Shown: positions 8,323 through 16,582 of the stretch, piece after piece
Layout: each line of letters starts with the position of its first letter
How positions within the stretch are numbered: position 1 is the stretch's first letter
Assembly (NCBI RefSeq): GCF_022788695.1
Contig: NZ_CP085154.1
Location: forward strand, 3,162,001 to 3,226,000
Length of the DNA stretch: 64,000 nt
Direction of reading: 5' to 3'
DNA from: Pseudosulfitobacter sp. DSM 107133
GTDB lineage: Bacteria; Pseudomonadota; Alphaproteobacteria; Rhodobacterales; Rhodobacteraceae
The notes under the pieces: generated by a model
Database searches by the model: none
Seen by the model: the letters and a program-made list of their open reading frames with translations, nothing else
Told to the model about the DNA's origin: nothing
Translations under genes and position numbers: made by a program

Positions 8323-9098
8323 AATCACATGGCCGCAAGAGCATTCGGGCAACGCTGAAACCGTCATCGCTGATGGACGAAACGCCTGATCTGGCCGGCG
8401 TCTGGCAGGCGCGGATTGTCACGCTCTTCCCCGCAGCCTTTCCCGGTGTGCTGGGCGAAAGCCTGACGGGGCGCGCGTTAAAGGACGGGCTGTGGCAGCT
8501 GCACACCCATGACCTGCGCGACCACGGGCTGACCAAACACCGCAATGTCGATGACACCCCTGCGGGTGGAGGGGCCGGCATGGTGCTGCGCGCTGACGTC
8601 GTTGGCCCCGCCATTGCCGAGGCGCAAAGCCACGCGCGCGGGCGCTGGCCGATCCTGTACATGTCGCCGCGCGGCCGGCGGTTCGATCAGGCCATGGCCC
8701 GCGATCTGGCGCGCTGTGACGGCGTGACCCTGCTGTGCGGACGGTTCGAGGGCGTGGACGAACGGGTGCTCGAAGCCTTTGGCATCACCGAAGTGTCGCT
8801 GGGCGATTTCGTGATGACGGGGGGCGAACTGGCCGCTCAGGCGATGATTGATGCAACCGTGCGCCTGTTGCCCGGCGTGCTGGGCAATGCGGAAAGTGCG
8901 GTGGACGAAAGCCACTCGGCAGGGCTGCTGGAGCATCCGCAATACACCAAACCCGCCGAATGGCAGGGCCGTACAATTCCCGAAGTGCTGATGTCGGGCA
9001 ACCACGCCAGAATTGCACAATGGCGGCGCGAGATGTCTGAAAAGCTGACGCGGGAACGGCGGCCTGACCTTTGGGCCAGGCACACCGAACAGGATTAG
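8319..9098 (+). CDS. trmD: tRNA (guanine-N1)-methyltransferase TrmD
   Basis: TrmD methylates G37 of tRNAs that read CNN codons, preventing +1 frameshifting. The 259-aa protein shows WQARIVTLFPAAFPGVL, DDTPAGGGAGMVLRADV, the knotted SPOUT core with LLCGRFEGVDERV and SLGDFVMTGGELAA, and ESHSAGLLEHPQYTKP. About 28 residues precede the usual TrmD start, common in this group; ATG 8319 is favoured by the ATGA overlap. The TAG stop (9096-9098) is formed by the TA target site plus the first G of the inserted element at 9098, so the native C-terminus may have differed slightly. Confidence 0.96.
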   Translation: MKSHGRKSIRATLKPSSLMDETPDLAGVWQARIVTLFPAAFPGVLGESLTGRALKDGLWQLHTHDLRDHGLTKHRNVDDTPAGGGAGMVLRADVVGPAIAEAQSHARGRWPILYMSPRGRRFDQAMARDLARCDGVTLLCGRFEGVDERVLEAFGITEVSLGDFVMTGGELAAQAMIDATVRLLPGVLGNAESAVDESHSAGLLEHPQYTKPAEWQGRTIPEVLMSGNHARIAQWRREMSEKLTRERRPDLWARHTEQD

Positions 9099-9359
9099 GG
9101 TCTGGACCCATTAATCTTACGTCGTCAGCGGCAATTTCGCGAAATTTCAGTGGTTTGGGTCGTGCTGCCAATAGTGGTTCTATTTGCAAGCGGCCCAAGA
9201 CGCTGAAATGAAGTGAAATCGCCGCCCTGCGGGTTTGACGGATTTTCCCGCAGCCTGCGGCGCATCTGTTTGAAATAGAACCACTATTCCTGCACAGATG
9301 CTGCTTGTCAGCGAAAAAATCTGTCAAACTGACGACGTAAAATTAGTGGGGCCAGACCC
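9098..9359. mobile_element. MITE-like element with about 31-bp terminal inverted repeats
   Basis: The ends 9098-9128 and 9329-9359 are inverted copies with three mismatches in 31, starting GGGTCTGG. Each end is bordered by TA (9096-9097 and 9360-9361), as expected for a TA target duplication. Inside is a second, perfect 16-bp inverted repeat (AATAGTGGTTCTATTT at 9170-9185 and its complement at 9273-9288). No coding capacity is seen. The element lies between two convergent genes, and each uses the TAG created at an element boundary as its stop codon. Confidence 0.8.
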
Positions 9360-10750
9360 TAAGACAGGAAACGCTTCAGCGGTGCAATGCGGCGGATCAC
9401 CAGTGCATCAAGGGCCAGAACCGCGATCAATGTCAGCCCAGCCATCGGAAAGGCCAGCGACACCGCCAGCCCCACCAGAACAGCGCCCTGCCACAGCGGC
9501 ATGTCGCGCGGCAGCGGTGGTGCGGCCAGACGCAGGCCATTTCCCGCGCGGCGTTTCCACCACATGACGACGCTGGTCAGGCACAGCGTCAGCACGCACA
9601 GGCAGAACAAGGTGTTGGCCAGAACGCTCCAGATGCCCAGCGTGCCCATGTGCAGGGCAATGCCCACCGCCATCGCCTTGCCCGCCAGCGAATAGTCCTC
9701 ATAACGCACATCGGCGAGGATGTTGCCGGTGAACCGGTCGACATGGGTGGTGCGGTCGGCGGTCGGGCTGACGCTGTCGTTGTTCATGGAATCGCGGGCC
9801 AGCGTCCAGACACCGTTCGCACCACTCGGCAGGTTCATCTGGTAGCGACCGTCGAACCCGATCTGACGGGCCAAAGCGTCGATGCTGTCGATGTCCGGCG
9901 ACGCCTGCGCCGCCGGTGTACCTGCGGCACTGCCCGAGGCCGGCATCGGCGTTTGTTCCAGCGCCCATGGCACCTCTTTAGGGCCGTGGTTCATGCTGCC
10001 GTGGGTTTTGTCGGAGAGGGGTACGTTGTCCCATTTCTCGGCGGGAAACTGGCTCCAGGCCTGCACCATCTTGCCGCCCCAGATGCCGGCCCATGACAGG
10101 CCCGACAGCAGGAAAAACACCAGCACCACCGAAATCCAGATACCGATCGAGCCGTGCAGTGATTTCCACGCAGCGCGCCCGCCCCTGAACGACGGCACCA
10201 GCGCCCGCCGCCACCCGCCGTCGCGCGGCCACCACATGTACAGGCCGGTGGCGATCAGAACCATGCCCAGCGAGGCGGCGATTTCCAGCATCCGGTCGCC
10301 GGTCACGCCCAGCAACAGATCGGAATGGATATTGTCGGCCAGATCATACCACCCCGACCGGCGCGGCCATGTCTGGATCACGTCGGCGGTATAGGGATCG
10401 ACCGCGACCATCATCGCGGTATTGTCCACGTCGACGCGGAACACGGCCGCACGGTCCGGCGCGCGTGGCGCAACATATTGCACCAGCACGCTGTCATGGA
10501 CGGCGGCAAGGGCCGCATCGGCCTGCACACTGACGGCCAGCGGCGCGTCTTGCGGCACCACGGGAATGCGTTCGCCGTCACGACCGCCCAAAAAGGCGAT
10601 CCACAGCATTGTCATGCCGGTCAAGGCAAGGATTGCGAAAAACGGGATGACATAAAGCCCCGCATAGAAATGCCACCGCCATGCGGCGCGGTAGAAGGCA
10701 TGGGTGTCGGATGACCGCGCAGGCGCGGCAGTCGGGTCGATAGAGACCAT
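9359..10750 (-). CDS. PepSY-associated TM helix protein (PiuB-like)
   Basis: A 463-aa inner-membrane protein with the four-helix PepSY_TM layout: helix 1 in FYAGLYVIPFFAILALTG (about 29-52), a periplasmic PepSY-type loop, then helices near SLGMVLIATGLYMWWPRD, SIGIWISVVLVFFLLSGLSWAG and the C-terminal pairs. Such proteins are linked to ferric siderophore or haem iron reduction. The WHFYAGLY motif and MWWPR are family landmarks. Its TAG stop (9361-9359) is supplied by the right end of the adjacent element. The gene at 10796 lies upstream in the same direction, 45 bp away. Confidence 0.88.
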   Translation of the reverse strand: MVSIDPTAAPARSSDTHAFYRAAWRWHFYAGLYVIPFFAILALTGMTMLWIAFLGGRDGERIPVVPQDAPLAVSVQADAALAAVHDSVLVQYVAPRAPDRAAVFRVDVDNTAMMVAVDPYTADVIQTWPRRSGWYDLADNIHSDLLLGVTGDRMLEIAASLGMVLIATGLYMWWPRDGGWRRALVPSFRGGRAAWKSLHGSIGIWISVVLVFFLLSGLSWAGIWGGKMVQAWSQFPAEKWDNVPLSDKTHGSMNHGPKEVPWALEQTPMPASGSAAGTPAAQASPDIDSIDALARQIGFDGRYQMNLPSGANGVWTLARDSMNNDSVSPTADRTTHVDRFTGNILADVRYEDYSLAGKAMAVGIALHMGTLGIWSVLANTLFCLCVLTLCLTSVVMWWKRRAGNGLRLAAPPLPRDMPLWQGAVLVGLAVSLAFPMAGLTLIAVLALDALVIRRIAPLKRFLS

Positions 10751-10795
10751 GAAGATGTTCCTCTGACAGGCGTAAATTGAAGACTGGGTGTCGTG

Positions 10796-11179
10796 TCAGA
10801 GAAGGACGGGCGGCCCGCGTGGGTGGTTCTGGCTGCGTGCAACCTGCCCCGTGACCAGTGCCGCCCCTTGCACGGTCGGCACATAGGCGCGGATTTGCAG
10901 GGCTGCGGGCACCATCAGCGGGCTTTGCAGGGTGACATGGGCCATGCCGGCAGACCAGTCACACCGGTCGTGCTGTGCCTCGACAGGGTTGCCACTGGCA
11001 TCCAGCGTTATGGTGGTGGTGGTCCCGTCACCGGTGCACAGCACCAACGTCAACCCGCCCGCCTGCGCCGCAGGCATGGTGCCCGGCGTCAGACAGGAGA
11101 ACGCCACGAACAACATCACATGCGCCGCGCGGATCAGCGCAGCGGTCTTGTGGTGCAGCTTTGATATTGTCCTGGTCAT
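10796..11179 (-). CDS. DUF2946-like exported protein
   Basis: A 127-aa protein with an N-terminal signal or anchor (AAHVMLFVAFSCLTPGTMPAAQA), then AGGLTLVLCTGDGTTTTITLD, a cysteine at CDW, and a C-terminal RGPP. The LVLCTGDG segment and RxPP tail match the DUF2946 pattern, a family often near iron or copper uptake genes. It lies directly before the PepSY gene on the same strand, so the two probably form an operon. The family assignment is from motifs only. Confidence 0.65.
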   Translation of the reverse strand: MTRTISKLHHKTAALIRAAHVMLFVAFSCLTPGTMPAAQAGGLTLVLCTGDGTTTTITLDASGNPVEAQHDRCDWSAGMAHVTLQSPLMVPAALQIRAYVPTVQGAALVTGQVARSQNHPRGPPVLL

Positions 11180-11267
11180 CCGCTCTGTTTAACAAAGCCG
11201 CAGCGCCGCGCCAGCGCTAAAACACGCCTGCGTCATACTGCGCAGGGATGCGGACGCTGTCTGCCCC

Positions 11268-11297
11268 TTGACCGGGCCTGCCCATCCACCCTATACC
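11268..11297 (+). promoter_or_regulatory. Candidate sigma-70 promoter for rplS
   Basis: TTGACC (11268-11273), an 18-bp spacer and TATACC (11292-11297) form a good housekeeping promoter. It would give a leader of about 200 nt before rplS. A small hairpin, TCGTGG (11465-11470) with CCACGA (11476-11481), sits just before the ribosome site and might take part in leader control. Confidence 0.5.
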
Positions 11298-11500
11298 GCG
11301 CAAGTTCGGAATCGGCACCTGCCGCCCGGACTGTTTGGCCTGTGGCATCCCTTCGATGAACCAGCGCAGCGCGAAACACATAACAAGGAACGGTGCTTGA
11401 ACACTCCCTGCGGGCGGCGATGCCGGACCCGGCGAAGACAGGAAGCTCTGAGGCGCGCAAATCTTCGTGGAGCAACCACGAGCATAAAGGAGAAGGTCAG

Positions 11501-11884
11501 ATGAACCTGATCGCACAGATCGAAGCGGAGCAGATTGCTGCGCTGGGGAAAACCATCCCCGATTTCAAAGCGGGTGACACCATCCGCGTCGGTTACAAGG
11601 TGACCGAAGGCACACGCACCCGTGTGCAGAACTACGAAGGCGTCTGCATCGCGCGCAACAACGGCAACGGCATCGCCGGTTCGTTCACCGTGCGCAAGAT
11701 TTCCTTTGGTGAGGGCGTGGAACGTGTGTTCCCCCTGTTCTCGACAAACATCGAAGACATCACTGTCGTGCGTCGTGGCCGTGTCCGTCGCGCCAAGCTG
11801 TACTACCTGCGGGCCCGTCGTGGTAAATCCGCGCGTATCGCAGAAGTCACCAACTACAAGCCCAAGTCGGGCGCCAGCGCGTAA
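11501..11884 (+). CDS. rplS: 50S ribosomal protein L19
   Basis: Large-subunit protein at the 30S-50S interface, 127 aa. It begins [20 protein letters not shown], then [23 protein letters not shown] and [13 protein letters not shown], ending with the basic [23 protein letters not shown]; all are L19 hallmarks. A strong ribosome site AAGGAGAAGG (11487-11496) lies 4 bp before ATG 11501 and settles the start. It is normally cotranscribed with trmD, but here the mobile element and the PepSY/DUF2946 pair separate them, so it needs its own promoter. rpmE follows after 11 bp. Confidence 0.97.
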   Translation: MNLIAQIEAEQIAALGKTIPDFKAGDTIRVGYKVTEGTRTRVQNYEGVCIARNNGNGIAGSFTVRKISFGEGVERVFPLFSTNIEDITVVRRGRVRRAKLYYLRARRGKSARIAEVTNYKPKSGASA

Positions 11885-11895
11885 GGATCCGGATC

Positions 11896-12117
11896 ATGAA
11901 AGCCGATACACATCCCGACTATCACATGATCGACGTCAAAATGACGGACGGCACCGTGGTGAAAATGAAATCGACATGGGGCAAGGAAGGCGACCAGCTG
12001 TCGCTGGACATCGACCCCTCCGTGCACCCCGCGTGGACCGGCGGCAACAGCCGTCTGATGGATACCGGCGGCCGCGTGTCGAAGTTCAAGAACAAATACG
12101 CCGGTCTGGGCTTCTAA
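11896..12117 (+). CDS. rpmE: 50S ribosomal protein L31
   Basis: A 73-aa large-subunit protein starting [20 protein letters not shown], then [13 protein letters not shown] and [15 protein letters not shown], which is the L31 C-terminus. It lacks the CxxC zinc-binding cysteines, so it is the zinc-independent (C-) form as usual in alphaproteobacteria. It is cotranscribed with rplS, followed by a terminator. Confidence 0.96.
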   Translation: MKADTHPDYHMIDVKMTDGTVVKMKSTWGKEGDQLSLDIDPSVHPAWTGGNSRLMDTGGRVSKFKNKYAGLGF

Positions 12118-12137
12118 GCCTGCCAGCAGCTATGACG

Positions 12138-12170
12138 AAGGGCGTGGCCAGCGATGGCCGCGCCCTTTTT
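12138..12170 (+). terminator. Rho-independent terminator after rpmE
   Basis: AAGGGCG-TGGCC and GGCC-GCGCCCTT pair (12138-12149 with about 12155-12167), followed by a T run to 12170. It lies 20 bp downstream of the rpmE stop. Confidence 0.85.
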
Positions 12171-12600
12171 CGTTTGAGGGATGCACCGCACGCCCTGCTC
12201 ACGCGACCTTAACCCGTCGGCGGCATCCTTGGCCCCGTTGCAACACCCGCCGGTTCGGGCCAACAACCCGACCGGCATCCCATAGGACCAGAGGCGCGCA
12301 GGCCGCGTCATATCTGAACGGTTCAGACATGCAGGGATAAAATCCTGTCTCACACTCCGATCTGGCGGCGCCGCCTTTTTTAACGGGCTTCCCACGATCC
12401 ACATCAGATGAAACGAAACAACTGCCCCGGAGTGTTCCGGCGCAGCCATTCCGCGTTGCCTGCCATTTGCAATGAAACGCATGGCTCGCAACAAGGTGCA
12501 CCGCCCGACCGCCCGTCACGCCAGAGGCGGGACGAAGCCTCCGCTGGAAAACATCGCGCAGATGACCGCTTTGGAGCAGGTGCGGAAAAGTTCGGCTCTG
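12171..12600. other. Gene-free stretch between rpmE and zinc-ribbon gene
   Basis: No credible coding sequence. It contains a perfect 12-bp palindrome GGCGGCGCCGCC (12364-12375) followed by six T, and the first arm of the 21-bp inverted repeat (12509-12529). The ORFs that cross it lack codon bias and recognisable motifs. Confidence 0.45.
12509..12529 (+). repeat. 21-bp inverted repeat, left arm
   Basis: These 21 bases recur as an exact reverse complement at 13495-13515. The arm itself contains the mini-dyad CGCC-AGA-GGCG. A direct AACAAGGTGC copy precedes both arms (12490-12499 and 13468-13477). The arms bracket the zinc-ribbon/MerR gene pair. Confidence 0.7.
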
Positions 12601-12855
12601 TCAGTTCACCCAACGCCTCAGTTTTGGAATCCCGCGTGTAAATGCCCAAGCCAGGATTTTGGGCATCCCTTTTTCAACCAGGGCTGTGACGCAGTGTGCC
12701 TGGAATTCGGTGACCGACACCGTGGGGTGTATGAAGGCACCGTTTTCATAGCAAAGCGAGCAATATTCCGAACTCTTCGTTCCGTCGCTTTCTGACCCCC
12801 CTCCTTTGGGATCCTTGTTCAGCGGCATCCCGCAACTTTGGCACCGATTTGACAT
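12601..12855 (-). CDS. Zinc-ribbon domain protein
   Basis: An 84-aa protein with one treble-clef-like zinc ribbon: C5-x2-C8 (NRCQSCGMPL) and C32-x2-C35 (EYCSLCYENGAF), then a helical tail TEFQAHCVTALVEKGMPKILA. This matches small putative zinc-ribbon proteins (Zn_ribbon_2 type). It is divergent from a MerR gene 69 bp away, which suggests that MerR controls it. The ribosome site AAGGAG sits just before ATG 12855. Confidence 0.82.
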   Translation of the reverse strand: MSNRCQSCGMPLNKDPKGGGSESDGTKSSEYCSLCYENGAFIHPTVSVTEFQAHCVTALVEKGMPKILAWAFTRGIPKLRRWVN

Positions 12856-12884
12856 GGAAAGCTCCTTGCGTTTTCACATCAACA

Positions 12885-12914
12885 TGACTACCAACAACCA
12901 TGGTCCACAGTCAA
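12885..12914 (-). promoter_or_regulatory. Candidate MerR-type promoter of zinc-ribbon gene
   Basis: On the minus strand TTGACT (12914-12909) and TAGTCA (12890-12885) are 18 bp apart. GACT...AGTC form the outer arms of a dyad in the long spacer, as MerR activators need (18-20 bp spacers). The motif lies 30-60 bp upstream of the zinc-ribbon ATG and just before the merR start on the other strand. Confidence 0.4.
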
Positions 12915-12924
12915 TGGTATTGAA

Positions 12925-13305
12925 ATGCGCATAGGTGAACTGGCCAAACGCAGTGGGTTTACCCGCGATGCAATCCGACTTTATGAGCGGAGCGGTTTAA
13001 TCAAAGCGGACACGCGAGAGGCCGACAACAACTACAAGAGCTATCCTGAAGGCGCGGTCTTTGCGCTGGAAATCATCAGGGATGCCCAAGCAGCAGGTAT
13101 GAGTATTCATGACCTTTCAAAGTTCATGAGACAGCTTGAGGCGCAGGACACAGATGATTTTGATGGCGACGCGTTTCTGGCCGATAAGATCGTCGAAATC
13201 GAGGATCGGATCCAAGCCTCGAAGCGGTTCCTGGCCACCCTGCAACAGACAAGAGTGGCGTTGGCTGCGGCGCCATATTGCGACGACCAGGTCTTCGAGC
13301 GGTAG
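12925..13305 (+). CDS. MerR family transcriptional regulator
   Basis: A 126-aa regulator with the MerR winged helix-turn-helix: MRIGELAKRSGFTRDAIRLYERSGLI, then NNYKSYPEGAVFALEIIRDAQAAGMS. A dimerisation coiled coil follows (VEIEDRIQASKRFLATL) with a short tail PYCDDQVFER. Only one cysteine is present, so a metal-thiolate sensor of the usual multi-Cys type is unlikely and the ligand is unknown. It is probably near-leaderless, as no ribosome site is seen. The TAG stop (13303-13305) is the first three bases of a TAGGGTCTG palindrome related to the element at 9098. Confidence 0.88.
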   Translation: MRIGELAKRSGFTRDAIRLYERSGLIKADTREADNNYKSYPEGAVFALEIIRDAQAAGMSIHDLSKFMRQLEAQDTDDFDGDAFLADKIVEIEDRIQASKRFLATLQQTRVALAAAPYCDDQVFER

Positions 13306-13318
13306 GGTCTGAACCCTA
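13303..13318. repeat. Solo 16-bp TAGGGTCTG palindrome at merR stop
   Basis: TAGGGTCTGAACCCTA reads as TA, a 12-bp near-palindrome matching the tip of the 9098 element (GGGTCTGGACCC) with one change, then TA. It may be an excision footprint or a minimal insertion with TA duplication. Its TAG is the merR stop codon. Confidence 0.6.
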
Positions 13319-13770
13319 AATGTCGAAAGCACCAGCCGCCACTGGAAGGTCCTTAGCAGCCATTCGATCAAAACGCAGCATTGGTTCGCAAGGCCTGTTA
13401 CCCGCCGTTCGCGGCGATCTAAGTAGAGGTCCGGTTGGCTAACTTTGCTGCCACCCACCAAGCCCGGAACAAGGTGCGCCGTAAATAGTCGGCACGCCTC
13501 TGGCGTGACGGGCGGGCGCTTCTTCACCGTCTTGCACTTCCTACCCCTCACGCCAAAGATTAGAAATTAAGTGGTACCCACCGACGTTGTGATGCCCACC
13601 CGCGGTCGGGCGCTGCCCTTTGTGGTGGGCCTCCCTGCCGCAAATGCGTCACTAACCCTGTCATTTTTGCCAGCTTTGCGCCTGTCCGCGCTTTTCACAG
13701 GTCGATCCACAACATATAGTGTGCCAAAGAAGGCAAACCGCACAGAAACAGCGGATGCAAGGGGACAGGC
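13319..13770. other. Gene-free stretch upstream of mipZ
   Basis: No credible gene. The right arm of the 21-bp inverted repeat lies at 13495-13515. About 50 bp before mipZ is an AT-richer part (CATATAGTGTGCC, about 13713-13725) that may hold its promoter, but no -35/-10 pair could be fixed. Confidence 0.4.
13495..13515 (-). repeat. 21-bp inverted repeat, right arm
   Basis: Exact reverse complement of 12509-12529 at a distance of about 1 kb. Together the arms enclose the zinc-ribbon gene, the MerR gene and the solo TAGGGTCTG palindrome. Confidence 0.7.
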
Positions 13771-14580
13771 ATGGCGCATATTATCGTCGTCGGAAACGAA
13801 AAGGGCGGCGCGGGGAAATCCACCGTGTCGATGCATGTGGCAACCGCATTGGCGCGCATGGGCCACAAGGTCAGCGCGCTGGATCTGGACCTGCGGCAAC
13901 GCACCTTCGGGCGCTATGTCGAGAACCGGCAAGGGTTCCTGAAAAGCGCCGAGCTGACCCTGCCCAGCCCCGAGGTGCACGAGCTGCCCGAGATCGACCC
14001 CGGCACCCTGCAACCCGGTGAAAACATCTATGACCACCGTCTGAGTGCCGCCGTGGCCTCGCTGGAGCCGGACAACGATTTTATCCTGATCGACTGCCCC
14101 GGCAGCCACACCCGTCTGAGCCAGGTGGCGCATTCGCTGGCCGATACGCTGATTACCCCGCTGAACGACAGCTTTGTCGATTTCGACCTGCTGGCGCGGA
14201 TTGATGCGACGGGCGACAAGATCCTCGGGCCGTCAGTCTATTCCGAAATGGTCTGGAACGCGCGGCAGTTGCGCGCGCAGGCGGGGCTTCAGCCCATCGA
14301 CTGGATCGTGGTGCGCAACCGCATGGGCGCACAGCGCATGGTCAACAAGGAAAAGATGGAACGCGCGATCAAGATGCTGGCCAAGCGCATCGGCTTTCGC
14401 GTGGCCCCCGGCTTTTCCGAGCGTGTGGTGTTCCGCGAGCTGTTCCCGCGCGGGCTGACGCTGCTGGACCTTAAAGACATCGGGGTCAAACAGCTGAACA
14501 TCTCGAACGTGGCCGCACGGCAAGAGCTGCGCGACCTGATAAAATCGCTGAACCTGCCCGGCGTCACTGTCGACTTCTGA
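13771..14580 (+). CDS. mipZ: Division plane positioning ATPase MipZ
   Basis: A ParA/MinD-type P-loop ATPase of 269 aa. In alphaproteobacteria MipZ forms a gradient from the ParB-bound poles and blocks FtsZ assembly away from midcell. The deviant Walker A EKGGAGKST (residues 10-18), LDLDLRQRTFGRYVENR (Walker A' region) and DFILIDCPGSHTRLSQ (Walker B) are visible, along with the MipZ-typical WIVVRNRMGAQ and FRELFPRGLTLLDL. The ATG at 13771 gives MAHIIVVGNEKGGAG, the standard start. It is monocistronic. Confidence 0.95.
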   Translation: MAHIIVVGNEKGGAGKSTVSMHVATALARMGHKVSALDLDLRQRTFGRYVENRQGFLKSAELTLPSPEVHELPEIDPGTLQPGENIYDHRLSAAVASLEPDNDFILIDCPGSHTRLSQVAHSLADTLITPLNDSFVDFDLLARIDATGDKILGPSVYSEMVWNARQLRAQAGLQPIDWIVVRNRMGAQRMVNKEKMERAIKMLAKRIGFRVAPGFSERVVFRELFPRGLTLLDLKDIGVKQLNISNVAARQELRDLIKSLNLPGVTVDF

Positions 14581-14614
14581 CCGACGGCGGCGGGCCATTC
14601 AGGCCCCCACCGGT

Positions 14615-15055
14615 TCAGCCCCCCTCTTCGGCCAGCCGCAACAGCATACGGCGCAGGGCGGCCACGTCCTCGTCGCCCAGCATTTCGGCCAGTGCCGCGT
14701 CATAGTCCTGTGCCACCTTGCGCAAATCCCGATAGGCTGCCTGCCCCTGCGCAGTCAGCTCCAGATGTTCGGCCCTGCGGTCCTGCGCATCGCGGTCACG
14801 CGTCAGAAACCGCCGTTCGGCCAGCCGCTGCACCGCGCGGCTGATCTTGGTTTTGTGCAGCCCCGACCGGTCGCGGATATCCGACGCGGTCATGCGCCCG
14901 TACATGCCCAGATGAAACAACACCCGCCATTCATTGCGCAACATGCCATAGCGGCCTTTGTAAATGCTCTGAAATTCCAGCGAAGACGCCTCGGCGGCCT
15001 GATTCAAAAGATAGGGCAAAAACGCCCTCAGATCGAATGTCTCTGTATCGGCCAT
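14615..15055 (-). CDS. MarR family regulator of the homogentisate cluster
   Basis: A 146-aa winged-helix regulator. [26 protein letters not shown] starts the DNA-binding domain, [22 protein letters not shown] is the recognition helix and wing, and [13 protein letters not shown] is the typical MarR wing motif. ATG 15055 is chosen because the upstream codons read through the divergent promoter. It is divergent from hmgA with a 97-bp gap containing a TAGTT...AACTA dyad, so it probably controls itself and the hmgA operon in response to an aromatic ligand. Confidence 0.9.
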   Translation of the reverse strand: MADTETFDLRAFLPYLLNQAAEASSLEFQSIYKGRYGMLRNEWRVLFHLGMYGRMTASDIRDRSGLHKTKISRAVQRLAERRFLTRDRDAQDRRAEHLELTAQGQAAYRDLRKVAQDYDAALAEMLGDEDVAALRRMLLRLAEEGG

Positions 15056-15075
15056 TTTCCACCTGAAACGGTTGT

Positions 15076-15093
15076 TAGTTACAAAACCAACTA
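15076..15093. promoter_or_regulatory. Candidate MarR operator between marR and hmgA
   Basis: TAGTT (15076-15080) and AACTA (15089-15093) form a dyad with an 8-bp spacer in the divergent gap. The 10-mer TAGTTACAAA (15076-15085) also occurs upstream of boxC (29388-29397). Confidence 0.45.
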
Positions 15094-15152
15094 TTACACA
15101 TGCAACGAATCTGCAAGACTGCCGCATCAGGCAATGTACAGGAGGCACCGCA

Positions 15153-16514
15153 ATGAACACGCACACCACGCCCAGCACCATGGTACAGGCCCCTGACACC
15201 GGCGGCACCACGCCCGGCTATATGCCCGGCTTTGGCAACGATTTCGAAACCGAGGCCCTGCCCGGCGCCCTGCCCCAGGGCATGAACAGCCCGCAAAAGG
15301 TGAACTACGGCCTGTACGGCGAACAGCTGAGCGGCACCGCCTTTACCGCGCCCAGCCACCAGAACGAACGCACATGGTGCTATCGCATCCGTCCTTCGGT
15401 GAAACACTCGCACCGGTACGAGCGCATTGAGCTGCCCTATTGGAAATCGGCGCCGCATATTCCGGCAGATGTGACCAGCCTGGGCCAGTACCGCTGGGAT
15501 CCGGTGCCCCATTCCGGCCAGTCCTATACATGGCTGACCGGCATGCGCACCATGACCACTGCCGGTGACGTGAACACCCAGGTGGGCATGGCCAGCCACA
15601 TCTATCTGGTCACCGACAGCATGGTCGACAGCTATTTCTACTCTGCCGACAGCGAACTGCTGATCGTCCCACAGGAAGGCCGCCTGCGGTTCTGCACCGA
15701 ACTGGGTGTGATCGACCTTGCCCCGCAGGAAATCGCCATCATCCCGCGCGGGCTGGTCTATCGTGTCGAAGTGCTGGAAGGCCCCGCGCGCGGGTTCGTC
15801 TGCGAAAACTACGGGCAAAAGTTCGACCTGCCGGGCCGTGGGCCGATCGGGGCCAACTGCATGGCCAACCGCCGCGATTTCAAAACGCCGGTGGCCGCCT
15901 ACGAGGACCGCGAGACCCCCAGCACCGTCACGATCAAATGGTGCGGTCAGTTTCACGAGACCCGCATCGGCCACAGCCCCCTGGACGTGGTCGCATGGCA
16001 CGGCAACTACGCGCCGGTGAAATACGACCTCAGCACCTATTGCCCCGTCGGCGCGATCCTGTTCGACCACCCCGACCCGTCGATCTTTACCGTGCTGACC
16101 GCCCCAAGCGGCGTCGAAGGCACGGCCAACATCGACTTTGTCCTGTTCCGCGAACGCTGGATGGTGGCCGAGGACACCTTCCGCCCGCCGTGGTATCACA
16201 AGAACATCATGTCCGAGATGATGGGCAATATTTACGGCCAGTATGACGCAAAGCCACAGGGCTTTGTCCCCGGCGGCATGTCGCTGCACAACATGATGCT
16301 GCCGCACGGGCCGGACAAGAATGCGTTCGAGGGTGCGTCCAACGCCGACCTCAAGGCCGAGAAGCTGGACAACACCATGTCGTTCATGTTCGAAACCCGT
16401 TTCCCGCAGCATCTGACCCAGTTTGCTGCAAAAGAAGCTCCGTTGCAGGATGATTACATCGACTGCTGGAGCGACATCGAAAAGAAATTCGACGGCACGC
16501 CGGGCAAGAAATAA
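15153..16514 (+). CDS. hmgA: Homogentisate 1,2-dioxygenase
   Basis: This non-haem Fe(II) enzyme opens homogentisate to maleylacetoacetate. The 453-aa length is normal. Signatures include [20 protein letters not shown] near the N-terminus, the central cupin part, and the C-terminal metal site: [14 protein letters not shown] (His and Glu ligands) and [10 protein letters not shown] (third ligand region). A perfect AGGAGG (15140-15145) lies 7 bp before ATG 15153 and decides the start over upstream in-frame codons. It heads the operon with fumarylacetoacetase, and a MarR gene is divergent. Confidence 0.97.
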   Translation: MNTHTTPSTMVQAPDTGGTTPGYMPGFGNDFETEALPGALPQGMNSPQKVNYGLYGEQLSGTAFTAPSHQNERTWCYRIRPSVKHSHRYERIELPYWKSAPHIPADVTSLGQYRWDPVPHSGQSYTWLTGMRTMTTAGDVNTQVGMASHIYLVTDSMVDSYFYSADSELLIVPQEGRLRFCTELGVIDLAPQEIAIIPRGLVYRVEVLEGPARGFVCENYGQKFDLPGRGPIGANCMANRRDFKTPVAAYEDRETPSTVTIKWCGQFHETRIGHSPLDVVAWHGNYAPVKYDLSTYCPVGAILFDHPDPSIFTVLTAPSGVEGTANIDFVLFRERWMVAEDTFRPPWYHKNIMSEMMGNIYGQYDAKPQGFVPGGMSLHNMMLPHGPDKNAFEGASNADLKAEKLDNTMSFMFETRFPQHLTQFAAKEAPLQDDYIDCWSDIEKKFDGTPGKK

Positions 16515-16582
16515 CGCCCCCGCGCCGATCTGAAATACCGGGCGGCCCGCGCGTGGCCGCCCACAATCCATAGGAACCACAT

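Noticed and set aside
12364..12381. GGCGGCGCCGCC followed by six T as a terminator
   Set aside because: The palindrome leaves only a 4-bp stem with a 4-nt loop and no gene ends nearby; the true rpmE terminator is at 12138.
15072..15097. TTGTTA/TATTAC as the hmgA promoter
   Set aside because: The spacer is only 14 bp; only the dyad was kept as a candidate operator.
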